Under the pieces are notes generated by a model. It searched no databases, was not told where the DNA came from, and saw only the letters and a program-made list of their open reading frames with translations. DNA of 6,489 nt from an uncultured Ruminococcus sp. (GTDB lineage Bacteria > Bacillota_A > Clostridia > Oscillospirales > Acutalibacteraceae): assembly GCA_902798605.1 (NCBI GenBank), contig CADBXH010000127.1:1-6489 (forward strand), written 5' to 3'. Every line of letters begins with the position of its first letter. Positions within the stretch are counted from its first letter, which is position 1. Below are positions 1 through 6,479 of this stretch, piece after piece. The position numbers and the translations under genes were made by a program.

Positions 1-628
<628 letters not shown>

Positions 629-638
629 TTATAATTGA

Positions 639-667
639 GTAGGGGCGGACCTGTGTGTCCGCCCGTA
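639..667. repeat. Small palindromic repeat, GTAGGGGCGGAC type, copy 1
   Basis: An 8-bp perfect inverted repeat, GGGCGGAC (643-650) and GTCCGCCC (657-664), has a 6-nt loop and is preceded by GTA. The same 12-mer GTAGGGGCGGAC and the same loop length recur at 3583-3607. The hairpin sits between ilvC and the DUF896 gene. The following bases (GTATTTATAAT) lack a clean T-run, so it is at best a weak terminator or an RNA-stabilising hairpin at the ilvC 3' end. Confidence 0.7.
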
Positions 668-679
668 TTTATAATAAAC

Positions 680-685
680 AGGTGA
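680..685 (+). promoter_or_regulatory. Ribosome binding site of the DUF896 gene
   Basis: AGGTGA lies just 3 nt from the ATG at 689. The spacing is tight, but it is the only purine-rich site, and it fixes 689 as the start. Confidence 0.6.
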
Positions 686-688
686 AAT

Positions 689-904
689 ATGGAAAATAAT
701 CTTTTGCAGCGCATCAACGAGCTCGCCAAAAAGAAAAAGACCGAGGGCTTGACCCCGGAGGAACAGGCAGAGCAAAAAAAGCTGTATAAAATATATCTCG
801 GCGATATCCGCGCCCAGTTTGACAAAACGCTTGACAACGTCAGCGTAGAGAATAAGGACGGCTCGGTAGTGCCGTTCAAAGAGGCATATAAGAAAAAGAA
901 GTGA
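689..904 (+). CDS. DUF896 (UPF0291, YnzC-like) small cytoplasmic protein
   Basis: This 71-residue, highly charged protein is lysine-rich at both ends. The N-terminal motif (INELAKKKKTEG, then LTPEEQAEQKKLYKIYL) is characteristic of DUF896. The family forms a two-helix hairpin over about residues 3-45 followed by a variable tail, here ending in KEAYKKKK. Its molecular function is unknown. In Bacillus subtilis the family member YnzC is encoded in the SOS-regulated yneA operon; nothing here shows SOS control, as no LexA-like box was recognised upstream. The length is normal for the family. No convincing promoter of its own is visible in the 60-nt gap after ilvC, so it may be co-transcribed with ilvC, subject to the hairpin at 643-664. 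The terminator stem overlaps the last codons and the TGA. The family call is firm; any role is not. Confidence 0.9.
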   Translation: MENNLLQRINELAKKKKTEGLTPEEQAEQKKLYKIYLGDIRAQFDKTLDNVSVENKDGSVVPFKEAYKKKK

Positions 905-930
905 GCATTTTGGGTGCTCACTTCTTTTTT
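893..930. terminator. Rho-independent terminator, probably bidirectional, overlapping the DUF896 stop codon
   Basis: A perfect 10-bp stem, GAAGTGAGCA (898-907) with TGCTCACTTC (915-924), has a 7-nt loop. On the plus strand it is followed by TTTTTT (925-930). On the minus strand the bases after the stem are TTTTTC (complement of 893-897). It therefore fits as terminator for ilvC/DUF896 and for the convergent repressor-ATPase operon, whose last stop codon lies 75 nt away. The DUF896 TGA (902-904) is inside the 5' arm. Confidence 0.88.
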
Positions 931-932
931 CA

Positions 933-1029
933 GTTAAGAGGATTCGCCGTTAAGATTGCGCTGACGCGCAAGTTAAGAGACTTCGCCGTGAATAGTTTTT
1001 AGTGTTTTTTTCTTAAAAGTCTCGCCGAG
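933..1029. repeat. Degenerate direct repeats with period of about 39-40 bp
   Basis: GTTAAGAG-NN-TTCGCCGT-N-AA occurs at 933-953 and 972-992, matching at 18 of 21 positions. A third, weaker copy (TTAAAAGTC-TCGCCG, one base shorter) starts at 1013, inside the 3' end of the ATPase gene. Between copies 1 and 2 lies a small hairpin, TTGCGC-TGAC-GCGCAA (956-971). No function is evident. Confidence 0.5.
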
Positions 1030-3065
1030 ATCAAAACGCAGATAACGCAAACGCCGGTGTCTGCTACTACCGACATCCAGATCGCCGCCAGACCGAAGCA
1101 CGCCAAGAGGATGACCAAAAGCTTTATTGCAAGCGCAAATATGATGTTGCCCTTGATGGTGCGCATTGTCGCGCGGGCAATCTTTACCGCCGCGGGCAGT
1201 TGCTTTAGGTTGCCTGACGAGAGCACAATATCGCTTGATTCTATCGCTGCCTCGCTGCCGAGCCCCATAGCCGCTCCGCAGTCGCTCGCCGCCAGCACGG
1301 GCGCGTCGTTTATTCCGTCGCCGACAAAGCATACCGTGTGGCCTTCCGACTTTAGCTCCGCGACTTTTTCGGGCTTTTGGTCGGGAAGAAGCTCGGAATA
1401 ATATCTGTCGATACCTATCCGCTTCGCGATTTTATGCGCGGCGGATTTTTTGTCGCCCGTGAGCATAACAGTCTTTTGAACGCCGAGCTTTTTGAGCTGA
1501 GAAATGACGCTCTTCGATTCCTCTCTGACCGTGTCGCTGAGCTCGATCGCTCCGATGAACTCGTTGTCATAGACGAGGTATACGGCGGGCCTTTCTTTAA
1601 GCTCCTCTGGAACGGGCTCGCTTAAAAGCCGGCCGTTTCCGCAGGCGATGATTTTGTTTTTGTATGTAGCCGAGGTACCGCGACCCGCGACCTCTTTGTA
1701 ATCGCTGAGTCCTTTTGCCTTTGTTTTGGCGCTGTCCTTGATAGCCATAGCGATCGGGTGGACAGAGTATTTTTCGCACGCCGCCGCGAGGGACAAAACC
1801 TCGTCCTCGCCGTAGTTGCCGTATGTGTATATTTTGCTGACGGAAAGGTCGCCCTTTGTAAGCGTACCCGTTTTGTCAAAGGCAAAAACATCTGCCTTGG
1901 CGAGAGCTTCAAGGTAGTTGCCGCCCTTGATAAGCACGCCGTTTTTGGAAGCCGCGCCGATTCCCGAATAGTAGGAGAGCGGAACCGAGATAACTATCGC
2001 GCACGGACACGAAGCGACAAGCACTACGAGCGCGTTATAGACCCACTGCGAAAAGCTTCCGAAGCCAAACAGGGGAGGGAGGATCGCGATCAGCAGCGCG
2101 ATACCGATAACAACGGGGGTATAGACCGCGGCAAAGCGCGAGATGAACTTTTCCTGATTGCCCTTGTTCGCAGCTGATTCTTCGACCATTTTGAGGATAC
2201 GCGAGGCGGTGCTTTCGGATGCCTCTTTGGTGGTTTCTATCGTGAGCAGTCCGTCGCCGTTGATCGAGCCGCTGAGCACTTCGCTGAACTCCGCAACGCT
2301 CTGCGGCACGCTTTCGCCCGTCAGGGCAGAGGTGTCGATCGTTGAATTGCCGTCGATAATTATGCCGTCAAGCGGAATCCGCTCGTAAGGGCGGACACGG
2401 ATGATTGAGCCCGTCTTGACTTCCTCGGCAGGGACTTCCGTTTCGATTCCGTCGGCGTAAAGCGTGGCGGTGTCGGGTCTGATCTTGCTGAGTTTTTCAA
2501 TGCTCCTGCGAGACTTGTCGACCGCGTAGTCCTCGATAAGCTCGCCTATGGTGAACAGCAGCGTTACCATCGCGCCCTCGACATATTCGCCGAGGATAAA
2601 GGCGGCGATGACCGCTACCATCATCAAAACAGTCTCTTCTATCCTGAATTTGAACAGGTTTTTTATGCCCTTTACGAACACCTTCCAGCCCGCCAAGAGA
2701 GTAGCCGCGGCGCTCAGCCCAAGCACGAGGTAATTCGCGAACGGGGCGTCGATAAAGAGCTCGATGATAAGCGCCGTGATGCCTAAAACAATGCCGACAG
2801 CAAGCAAAACCTTTTCGATTTTTCGGGATTTATCTTCGTCATTCGGCTTTTTTGCTTTGTCATAAACGACTACGCCTTCTTCAAGGTCGTCGCAGATCTG
2901 CTGTATCTCGGGCAGGGGATTTTCTTTTTCGCTCTCAAAGTTGAGTGATTTTGTCGCAAAGTTCAGGCTGACGTTTTCAAAATCCTCTGTCTCGGCGATC
3001 TTCTGCTCGATTTTTTGCGCGCAGTGGGCGCAGTCGATGTTGTCGATCGTGTATGTGTACTTCAT
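999..3065 (-). CDS. cadA: P1B-type heavy-metal translocating ATPase (Zn/Cd exporter, CadA/ZntA family)
   Basis: This membrane pump uses ATP to expel divalent soft metals, most likely Zn2+ and possibly Cd2+ or Pb2+. Numbering is from the ATG at 3065 (688 aa). An N-terminal HMA metal-binding domain has DCAHC (C12, C15). There are two helices at about 85-131, two more at about 144-182, the actuator TGES at 249-252, the ion-binding CPC at 353-355 in the sixth helix, phosphorylation DKTGT with D397, HP at 436-437, TGDK at 536-539 (usually TGDN), GDGINDAP at 582-589, and two last helices carrying DTG at 669-671, the aspartate typical of the Zn/Cd subgroup. It is complete and near the usual length. 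A start 8 codons upstream (3089) is possible but overlaps the repressor; 3065 has a GGAG site 7 nt upstream and the HMA fold begins at once. The repressor stop is 4 nt upstream, implying translational coupling. Metal choice is inferred partly from the repressor; zntA or ziaA would be equally fair names. Confidence 0.95.
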   Translation of the reverse strand: MKYTYTIDNIDCAHCAQKIEQKIAETEDFENVSLNFATKSLNFESEKENPLPEIQQICDDLEEGVVVYDKAKKPNDEDKSRKIEKVLLAVGIVLGITALIIELFIDAPFANYLVLGLSAAATLLAGWKVFVKGIKNLFKFRIEETVLMMVAVIAAFILGEYVEGAMVTLLFTIGELIEDYAVDKSRRSIEKLSKIRPDTATLYADGIETEVPAEEVKTGSIIRVRPYERIPLDGIIIDGNSTIDTSALTGESVPQSVAEFSEVLSGSINGDGLLTIETTKEASESTASRILKMVEESAANKGNQEKFISRFAAVYTPVVIGIALLIAILPPLFGFGSFSQWVYNALVVLVASCPCAIVISVPLSYYSGIGAASKNGVLIKGGNYLEALAKADVFAFDKTGTLTKGDLSVSKIYTYGNYGEDEVLSLAAACEKYSVHPIAMAIKDSAKTKAKGLSDYKEVAGRGTSATYKNKIIACGNGRLLSEPVPEELKERPAVYLVYDNEFIGAIELSDTVREESKSVISQLKKLGVQKTVMLTGDKKSAAHKIAKRIGIDRYYSELLPDQKPEKVAELKSEGHTVCFVGDGINDAPVLAASDCGAAMGLGSEAAIESSDIVLSSGNLKQLPAAVKIARATMRTIKGNIIFALAIKLLVILLACFGLAAIWMSVVADTGVCVICVLISARLLRKKH

Positions 3066-3069
3066 AATA

Positions 3070-3372
3070 TCACTCCAAAACGTGGTCAAGTCCCATCTCG
3101 ATTATCTTTTTAACGTGGTCGTCGTCGAGGGAATAGTAAATTTGCTTGCCGTCGCGGCGGGCGCGGGCGAGCTTGTTGTCGCGCAGGATCCTCAGCTGGT
3201 GAGAGATCGTGCTCTGATCCATCCCAAGCTCCTCGGCAATGCTCTGCACGTTCTTTTCGCCCTCGGACAGCGCGTGCATTATCCTCAGCCGCGTTGAGTC
3301 GCCGAAGACCTTGAACAGGTCGGCAAGGTCATACAAAACCTCGCTGTCGGGGAGATTCAATTTTTTATCCAT
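3070..3372 (-). CDS. ArsR/SmtB-family metal-responsive repressor, predicted zinc sensor (CzrA/SmtB type)
   Basis: This 100-residue dimeric winged-helix repressor is expected to leave the DNA when it binds metal, de-repressing the efflux pump next to it. The fold is plain: FKVFGDSTRLRIMHAL (20-35), the recognition helix-turn-helix about 41-65 (SIAEELGMDQSTISHQLRIL), and the wing at 69-82. The C-terminal helix carries D84, H86, H97 and E100, spaced D-x-H-x10-H-x2-E. This is the alpha5 Zn/Co site known from SmtB and CzrA. The alpha3N cysteine site of CadC/ArsR is absent and the protein has no cysteine at all, so sensing of Cd, Pb or As through thiols is unlikely. The start is set at 3372 because AAGGAT lies 7 nt upstream. 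An upstream in-frame ATG at 3420 would put the coding region across the operator and has no ribosome site. Autoregulation is likely. Confidence 0.94.
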   Translation of the reverse strand: MDKKLNLPDSEVLYDLADLFKVFGDSTRLRIMHALSEGEKNVQSIAEELGMDQSTISHQLRILRDNKLARARRDGKQIYYSLDDDHVKKIIEMGLDHVLE

Positions 3373-3399
3373 AATATCATCCTTAACATTAAACGATTG

Positions 3400-3425
3400 A
3401 ACATATGAAAAGATATTCATATGTT
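3400..3425 (-). promoter_or_regulatory. Operator for the ArsR/SmtB repressor
   Basis: Arms AACATATGAA (3400-3409) and TTCATATGTT (3416-3425) are perfect reverse complements around a 6-nt centre. Read as 12-2-12, the site matches the ATATGAA...TTCATAT pattern known for CzrA, SmtB and CadC operators. It lies immediately downstream of the -10 box, covering the expected start of transcription and early leader, where a bound dimer would block initiation. It is the only such site seen in the window. Confidence 0.88.
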
Positions 3426-3431
3426 AATTTG

Positions 3432-3460
3432 AGTATAGCATACGGAAAAAGGATTGTCAA
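3432..3460 (-). promoter_or_regulatory. Sigma-A promoter of the repressor-ATPase operon
   Basis: Read on the minus strand: TTGACA (3460-3455), a 17-nt spacer, TATACT (3437-3432), with TGC just before it giving an extended -10. Transcription should start near 3424-3426, leaving about 50 nt of leader before the repressor ATG. The near-consensus strength fits a promoter held off by a repressor. Confidence 0.88.
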
Positions 3461-3481
3461 TAGGTTTTAAAATTTTAAAGC

Positions 3482-3553
3482 CTCCCCTGACGTGCGGTAT
3501 CACAAGTTATCCTTAACATTTGTAGGGGAGCACCCATGTGAAATTCCCCTGAC
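3482..3553. repeat. Divergent GTAGGGG-type inverted repeat, copy 2, with flanking half-copies
   Basis: GTAGGGGAGCACCCATGTG begins at 3522; AGGGGA (3524-3529) can pair with TCCCCT (3545-3550). A second partner, CTCCCCT (3482-3488), is complementary to AGGGGAG (3524-3530). The 9-mer TCCCCTGAC occurs twice (3483-3491 and 3545-3553). The internal CACCCATGTG resembles the reverse complement of the loop region of copy 3. It looks like a decayed or rearranged member of the same repeat family. Confidence 0.45.
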
Positions 3554-3582
3554 AGGGCAATGTCGTCAACTTAAGGTTTTTC

Positions 3583-3608
3583 GTAGGGGCGGACACATGG
3601 GTCCGCCT
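3583..3608. repeat. Small palindromic repeat, GTAGGGGCGGAC type, copy 3
   Basis: GGCGGAC (3588-3594) and GTCCGCC (3601-3607) form a 7-bp stem with a 6-nt loop, preceded by GTAG. Its first 12 bases are identical to copy 1 at 639-650. It lies in non-coding DNA between the divergent ends of the metal operon promoter and valS. Confidence 0.68.
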
Positions 3609-3649
3609 TTACAATAGGCAAGAAAAACAAGGAGAAAACGGCGAGGACG

Positions 3650-3710
3650 CCCCCTCAGTCATTTTGCAGGCAAAATGAAAGCTCCCCCGTAACAAGTAAC
3701 GGAGGAGCCT
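3650..3710 (-). repeat. Composite palindromic element at the 3' end of valS
   Basis: Read on the minus strand, two hairpins are joined: the valS terminator stem (3708-3681), then a perfect 8-bp palindrome CATTTTGC-CT-GCAAAATG (3677-3660), then ACTGAGGGGG. The order GGGGGAGCT, palindrome, ACTGAGGGGG resembles a short interspersed element I remember from intergenic regions of gut Clostridia. That resemblance is from memory and not searched. Intergenic bases 3461-3724 hold no gene that I can support. Confidence 0.5.
3672..3708 (-). terminator. valS: Rho-independent terminator of valS
   Basis: On the minus strand GCTCCTCCGT (3708-3699) pairs with ACGGGGGAGC (3690-3681) over 10 bp, with one G-U pair and an 8-nt loop. 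It is followed by TTTCATTTT (3680-3672). The G-U pair becomes a C-A mismatch on the other strand, so the hairpin favours transcription from valS. It starts 17 nt past the valS stop codon. Confidence 0.75.
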
Positions 3711-3724
3711 TTAAATGCTGTTAT

Positions 3725-4774
3725 TTATTTAAGCGCTTCTATCGCGGCTTCGATAAGTCCGATCTTCTCGCGCTCTTTTTCCGCCTGAGCCCTTACCTTG
3801 TCGACTACAGCGGCGGGAGCCTTTGATACAAAGCCCTGGTTTTTGAGCTTGCCCTCGCTTTGAGCGAGGCGCTTCTTGACCTGGTCGAGCTCCTTGTTGA
3901 GCCTTTGAAGCTCTGCTTCCTTGTCAACCAGCTCATCGAGCGGGATGTAGATCTTCGCGTCGGCGGTTACTGCCGTGACCGCGCCCTCGATGTCGAACGA
4001 GTCGGCGACCTCTACCTCGCTTGCCGAGGCGAGCTTTATGATGAACGCCTTACCGGTGTTGAAGGTATTGGCAAACTTTGTGGCGATATAAACCTTTGCC
4101 TTGCGCGACGGCGGAACGTTCATCTCGCTGCGGCGGTTACGGATAGCGCGGATGGCTTCCATAACGCGGATCATCTCGGTCTCTTCCTCGGGGAAGTCAA
4201 ACTCGGGATTGTAGGTCGGATATTCGCTGAGCATTATCGTCTCGCCCTCGTGGGGGATGGTCTGCCAGATCTGCTCGGTTATGTACGGCATAAACGGGTG
4301 GAGCAGTCTGAGGATCTGATCGAGCACATAGACGAGCACCTGCTCGGCAGACAAAAAGCTTTCTTCGCCGTCGAAGAACAACCTTGCCTTGACAAACTCG
4401 ATGTACCAGTCGCAGTAGCAGTCCCAGATGAATTCGTAGACCTTTTGTACCGCGATACCGAGCTCGAATTTTTCGAGATTCTCGTTGACTTCTTTTGCCA
4501 CATAGTTGAGCAGTGAGAGTATCCACTTGTCCTCGGTATGGAGCACTTCGGGAAGCTCGTTTTTGACCTCGTGGTCGTCGATGTTCATATGAACAAAGCG
4601 CGAGGCGTTCCAGAGCTTGTTCGCGAAGTTCGAGCAAGCCTCGATCTTCTTCTCTGAGTAGCGGATATCGTTTCCGGGCGAGTTGCCGGTTACGAGCATA
4701 AGCCTGAGCGCGTCCGCGCCGTGCTTTTCAATGACCTCGAGCGGGTCAACGCCGTTGCCGAGTGATTTTGACAT
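3725..4774 (-). CDS. valS: valS C-terminal fragment: KMSKS loop, anticodon-binding domain, tRNA-binding coiled coil
   Basis: The first ATG in this frame is the methionine of the KMSKS signature ([11 protein letters not shown]), but homology runs back to about 4843 ([23 protein letters not shown]), so this is not a natural protein start. No ribosome site suggests independent translation. From this ATG: the KMSKS loop at 1-4, the stem-contact and anticodon-binding helical domain at about 80-235 with the conserved [10 protein letters not shown] (117-126) and [12 protein letters not shown] (159-170), and the C-terminal helical arm at about 282-349, rich in Lys and Glu, which contacts tRNA. The end is intact (TAA, complement of 3725-3727). 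This part alone has no catalytic core. Confidence 0.8.
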   Translation of the reverse strand: MSKSLGNGVDPLEVIEKHGADALRLMLVTGNSPGNDIRYSEKKIEACSNFANKLWNASRFVHMNIDDHEVKNELPEVLHTEDKWILSLLNYVAKEVNENLEKFELGIAVQKVYEFIWDCYCDWYIEFVKARLFFDGEESFLSAEQVLVYVLDQILRLLHPFMPYITEQIWQTIPHEGETIMLSEYPTYNPEFDFPEEETEMIRVMEAIRAIRNRRSEMNVPPSRKAKVYIATKFANTFNTGKAFIIKLASASEVEVADSFDIEGAVTAVTADAKIYIPLDELVDKEAELQRLNKELDQVKKRLAQSEGKLKNQGFVSKAPAAVVDKVRAQAEKEREKIGLIEAAIEALK

Positions 4775-6327
4775 CTTTCTGCCGAGCTCATCGCGGACGA
4801 TTCCGTGGATAAATACGGTGTCAAACGGAACCTCTCCGGTGTGTCGGTGTTTTCAGGCCATCCGAGGGTCGAGAACGGCCAGAGCGCTGAGCTGAACCAG
4901 GTGTCAAGGGTGTCCTCGTCCTGAGTCAAATGAGTGCAGCCGCACTTGGGGCATTTTTCGGGAGCTTCTTTTGCTACGACTACCTCGCCGCATTCGTCGC
5001 AGTAGTACGCGGGGATCCTGTGACCCCACCAGAGCTGGCGCGAGATACACCAGTCCTTGATGTTCTCCATCCAGTTGAAATATATCTTTTCAAAACGCTC
5101 GGGAACAAACCTTGTGTCCTTGTCCTTGACCGCCTTGATAGCGGGCTTTGCGAGCGGTTCCATCCTTACGAACCACTGCTTTGAGACCATCGGCTCGATG
5201 GTGGTGTGGCAGCGGTAGCAGGTTCCTACGTCGTGGGTGTGGGGCTTGACCTCTTTGAGCTGACCGAGCGCGGTGAGGTCGTCAACGATAGCCTTTCTCG
5301 CGTCCATAGTCGCCATACCTGCGTACTTGCCGCAGTCGAGCACCTCGGGCTCGTTCTCGGCGAGGTTGCCCTTTGTCTTTAGCTCCTCGTAAGCCTTAAC
5401 GTCCTCGGCTCCGGTCATAAATCCGTCGTAGGTGAATACGCGGACGATCGGCAGACTGCAGCGCTGACCGACCTCGTAGTCGTTCGGGTCGTGGGCGGGT
5501 GTGATCTTAACTACGCCCGTACCCTTTTCCATATCGGCGTGCTCGTCGCAGACGATCGGGATGACCTTGTTGAGCAGCGGCAGGATAACGTGGCAGCCGT
5601 GCAGGTGCTTATATCTTTCGTCGTCTTTATTTATCGCGACGGCGGTATCGCCGAGCATTGTCTCGGGACGGGTGGTGGCGATCTCCAAAAATTCGCCTGT
5701 CTCCTGTACCTTGTAGAGAATGTGCCAGAAATGACCCTGCTGCTCCTCGTACTCGACCTCCGCGTCGGAGATAGAGGTGTTGCAGTGCGGGCACCAGTTT
5801 ACCATACGGTTTCCGCGGTAGATCTTGCCCTCGTTGTAGAGCTTTACAAAAACCTCTTTTACCGCGTCAGAGCAGCCCTCGTCCATTGTAAAGCGCTCGC
5901 GGCTCCAGTCGCAGCTTACGCCCAGCTTGCGCAGCTGAGTTGTGATCCTTCCGCCGTATTCGCGCTTCCAGTCCCAAGCGCGCTCAAGGAATTTTTCGCG
6001 TCCCAAATCATCCTTGGAAACGCCTTCCTTGCGCATAGCCTCAACGATCTTCGCCTCGGTAGCGATAGAAGCGTGGTCGGTTCCGGGCAGCCAAAGCGCG
6101 GAATAACCCGACATCCTTCTCCAGCGGATAAGGATATCCTGCAATGTCTCGTCAAGCGCGTGGCCGATATGCAGCTGGCCTGTGATGTTCGGCGGCGGCA
6201 TAACAATAGTATAGGGCTTTTTGTCGGGATCGACCTCCGCGTGAAAGTAGTTTCCTTTTATCCAAAAGTCGTAGATTTTGTCCTCAAATTCGGAGGGCTT
6301 GTAATTTTTAGCAAGCTCCTGTGCCAT
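4690..6327 (-). CDS. valS: valS N-terminal fragment: catalytic Rossmann fold, editing domain, zinc motifs; false C-terminus
   Basis: Residues 1-495 are true Val[15 protein letters not shown] holds the HIGH ATP-binding signature at 53-56. The CP1 editing domain spans about 197-345 with [12 protein letters not shown] (218-229) and [15 protein letters not shown] (269-283). CWVS-region equivalents follow as [15 protein letters not shown] (426-440). Cysteine pairs C179/C182, C370/C373, C443/C446 and C459/C462 resemble the zinc-binding knuckles of the bacterial enzyme. [21 protein letters not shown] (474-494) is the last conserved stretch. The final 50 residues, after D495, are out of frame and unlike ValRS; the stop at 4690-4692 is spurious. 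It has HIGH but lacks KMSKS and the anticodon domain, so it should be inactive alone. Confidence 0.82.
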   Translation of the reverse strand: MAQELAKNYKPSEFEDKIYDFWIKGNYFHAEVDPDKKPYTIVMPPPNITGQLHIGHALDETLQDILIRWRRMSGYSALWLPGTDHASIATEAKIVEAMRKEGVSKDDLGREKFLERAWDWKREYGGRITTQLRKLGVSCDWSRERFTMDEGCSDAVKEVFVKLYNEGKIYRGNRMVNWCPHCNTSISDAEVEYEEQQGHFWHILYKVQETGEFLEIATTRPETMLGDTAVAINKDDERYKHLHGCHVILPLLNKVIPIVCDEHADMEKGTGVVKITPAHDPNDYEVGQRCSLPIVRVFTYDGFMTGAEDVKAYEELKTKGNLAENEPEVLDCGKYAGMATMDARKAIVDDLTALGQLKEVKPHTHDVGTCYRCHTTIEPMVSKQWFVRMEPLAKPAIKAVKDKDTRFVPERFEKIYFNWMENIKDWCISRQLWWGHRIPAYYCDECGEVVVAKEAPEKCPKCGCTHLTQDEDTLDTWFSSALWPFSTLGWPENTDTPERFRLTPYLSTESSAMSSAERCQNHSATALTRSRSLKSTARTRSGLCS

Positions 6328-6334
6328 AAAATCA

Positions 6335-6340
6335 CTCCTT
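6335..6340 (-). promoter_or_regulatory. valS: Ribosome binding site of valS
   Basis: AAGGAG on the minus strand, 7 nt before the ATG at 6327, is a near-ideal Shine-Dalgarno site and decides the start codon. Confidence 0.85.
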
Positions 6341-6370
6341 AAATTACTTCATAATTAGATATACCCTACT

Positions 6371-6399
6371 ATTATCGCACCTAAAGCCAAGTTTGTCAA
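6371..6399 (-). promoter_or_regulatory. valS: Sigma-A promoter of valS
   Basis: On the minus strand TTGACA (6399-6394), a 17-nt spacer, and GATAAT (6376-6371, five of six consensus bases). Transcription should start near 6364, giving a leader of about 37 nt. That leaves no room for a T-box leader, which would need well over 150 nt. Confidence 0.8.
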
Positions 6400-6450
6400 T
6401 AATTTAACGCGAAAAAATAAGGACAGCCAAGGTCGGGTATTGAAAATTCG

Positions 6451-6479
6451 TGTTGCTGCGAATAAACACATAGGCAACA
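6451..6479. repeat. Inverted repeat upstream of the valS promoter
   Basis: TGTTGC (6451-6456) and GCAACA (6474-6479) are perfect 6-bp arms separated by 17 nt. The repeat lies upstream of the valS promoter and close to the window edge. It could be part of a longer element or of the 3' region of the next gene; the window does not show which. Confidence 0.35.

Larger units (their letters stand above)
3725..6327 (-). pseudogene. valS: Valyl-tRNA synthetase gene interrupted by an internal deletion and frame change
   Basis: ValRS charges tRNA-Val with valine and edits mischarged threonine; it is a class Ia cytoplasmic enzyme and is normally essential. The locus holds a full-length gene in two frames: residues 1-495 (6327-4843) and a 372-residue remainder (4843-3725), about 867 residues against about 880-900 in related bacteria. 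At about 4843-4848 the sequence goes from WPENTD straight to HTGEVPF. The expected intervening block of about 30 residues, which in the family contains a TGxDIIFFWVxRM motif of the catalytic fold, is missing in every frame, and the frame shifts as well. Everything else is well preserved, so the lesion is either very recent or an assembly error. The start is firm: AAGGAG lies 7 nt before the ATG, with a strong promoter behind it. As written, the sequence cannot give an active enzyme. Confidence 0.85.

Noticed and set aside
630..675. Two TATAAT strings (630-635 and 670-675) as promoters for the DUF896 gene
   Set aside because: Neither has a credible -35 at 16-18 nt; AT-rich spacer sequence makes such matches common.
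1758..2177. Plus-strand open frames antisense to the ATPase
   Set aside because: They lie opposite conserved ATPase motifs and lack ribosome sites and family features.
3070..3420. Upstream ATG at 3420 as the repressor start (116 residues)
   Set aside because: It lies inside the operator next to the expected transcription start, has no ribosome site, and adds 16 residues not typical of the family; 3372 has AAGGAT at good spacing.
3417..3503. 28-residue open frame starting with GTG behind an AAGGAT-like site (12 bp repeated from the repressor leader, 3509-3520 and 3379-3390)
   Set aside because: It spans the operon promoter and its sequence has no protein character; the 12-bp match is probably chance or a minor duplication.
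4690..4900. Programmed ribosomal frameshift joining the two valS frames
   Set aside because: A frameshift would only join the frames; the conserved block of about 30 residues would still be missing. No slippery heptamer with a downstream structure was recognised at the junction.
5491..6342. Long open frame (283 codons) on the plus strand antisense to valS
   Set aside because: It is a frame opposite highly conserved ValRS coding sequence, with no ribosome site and no recognisable family; a shadow produced by codon bias.
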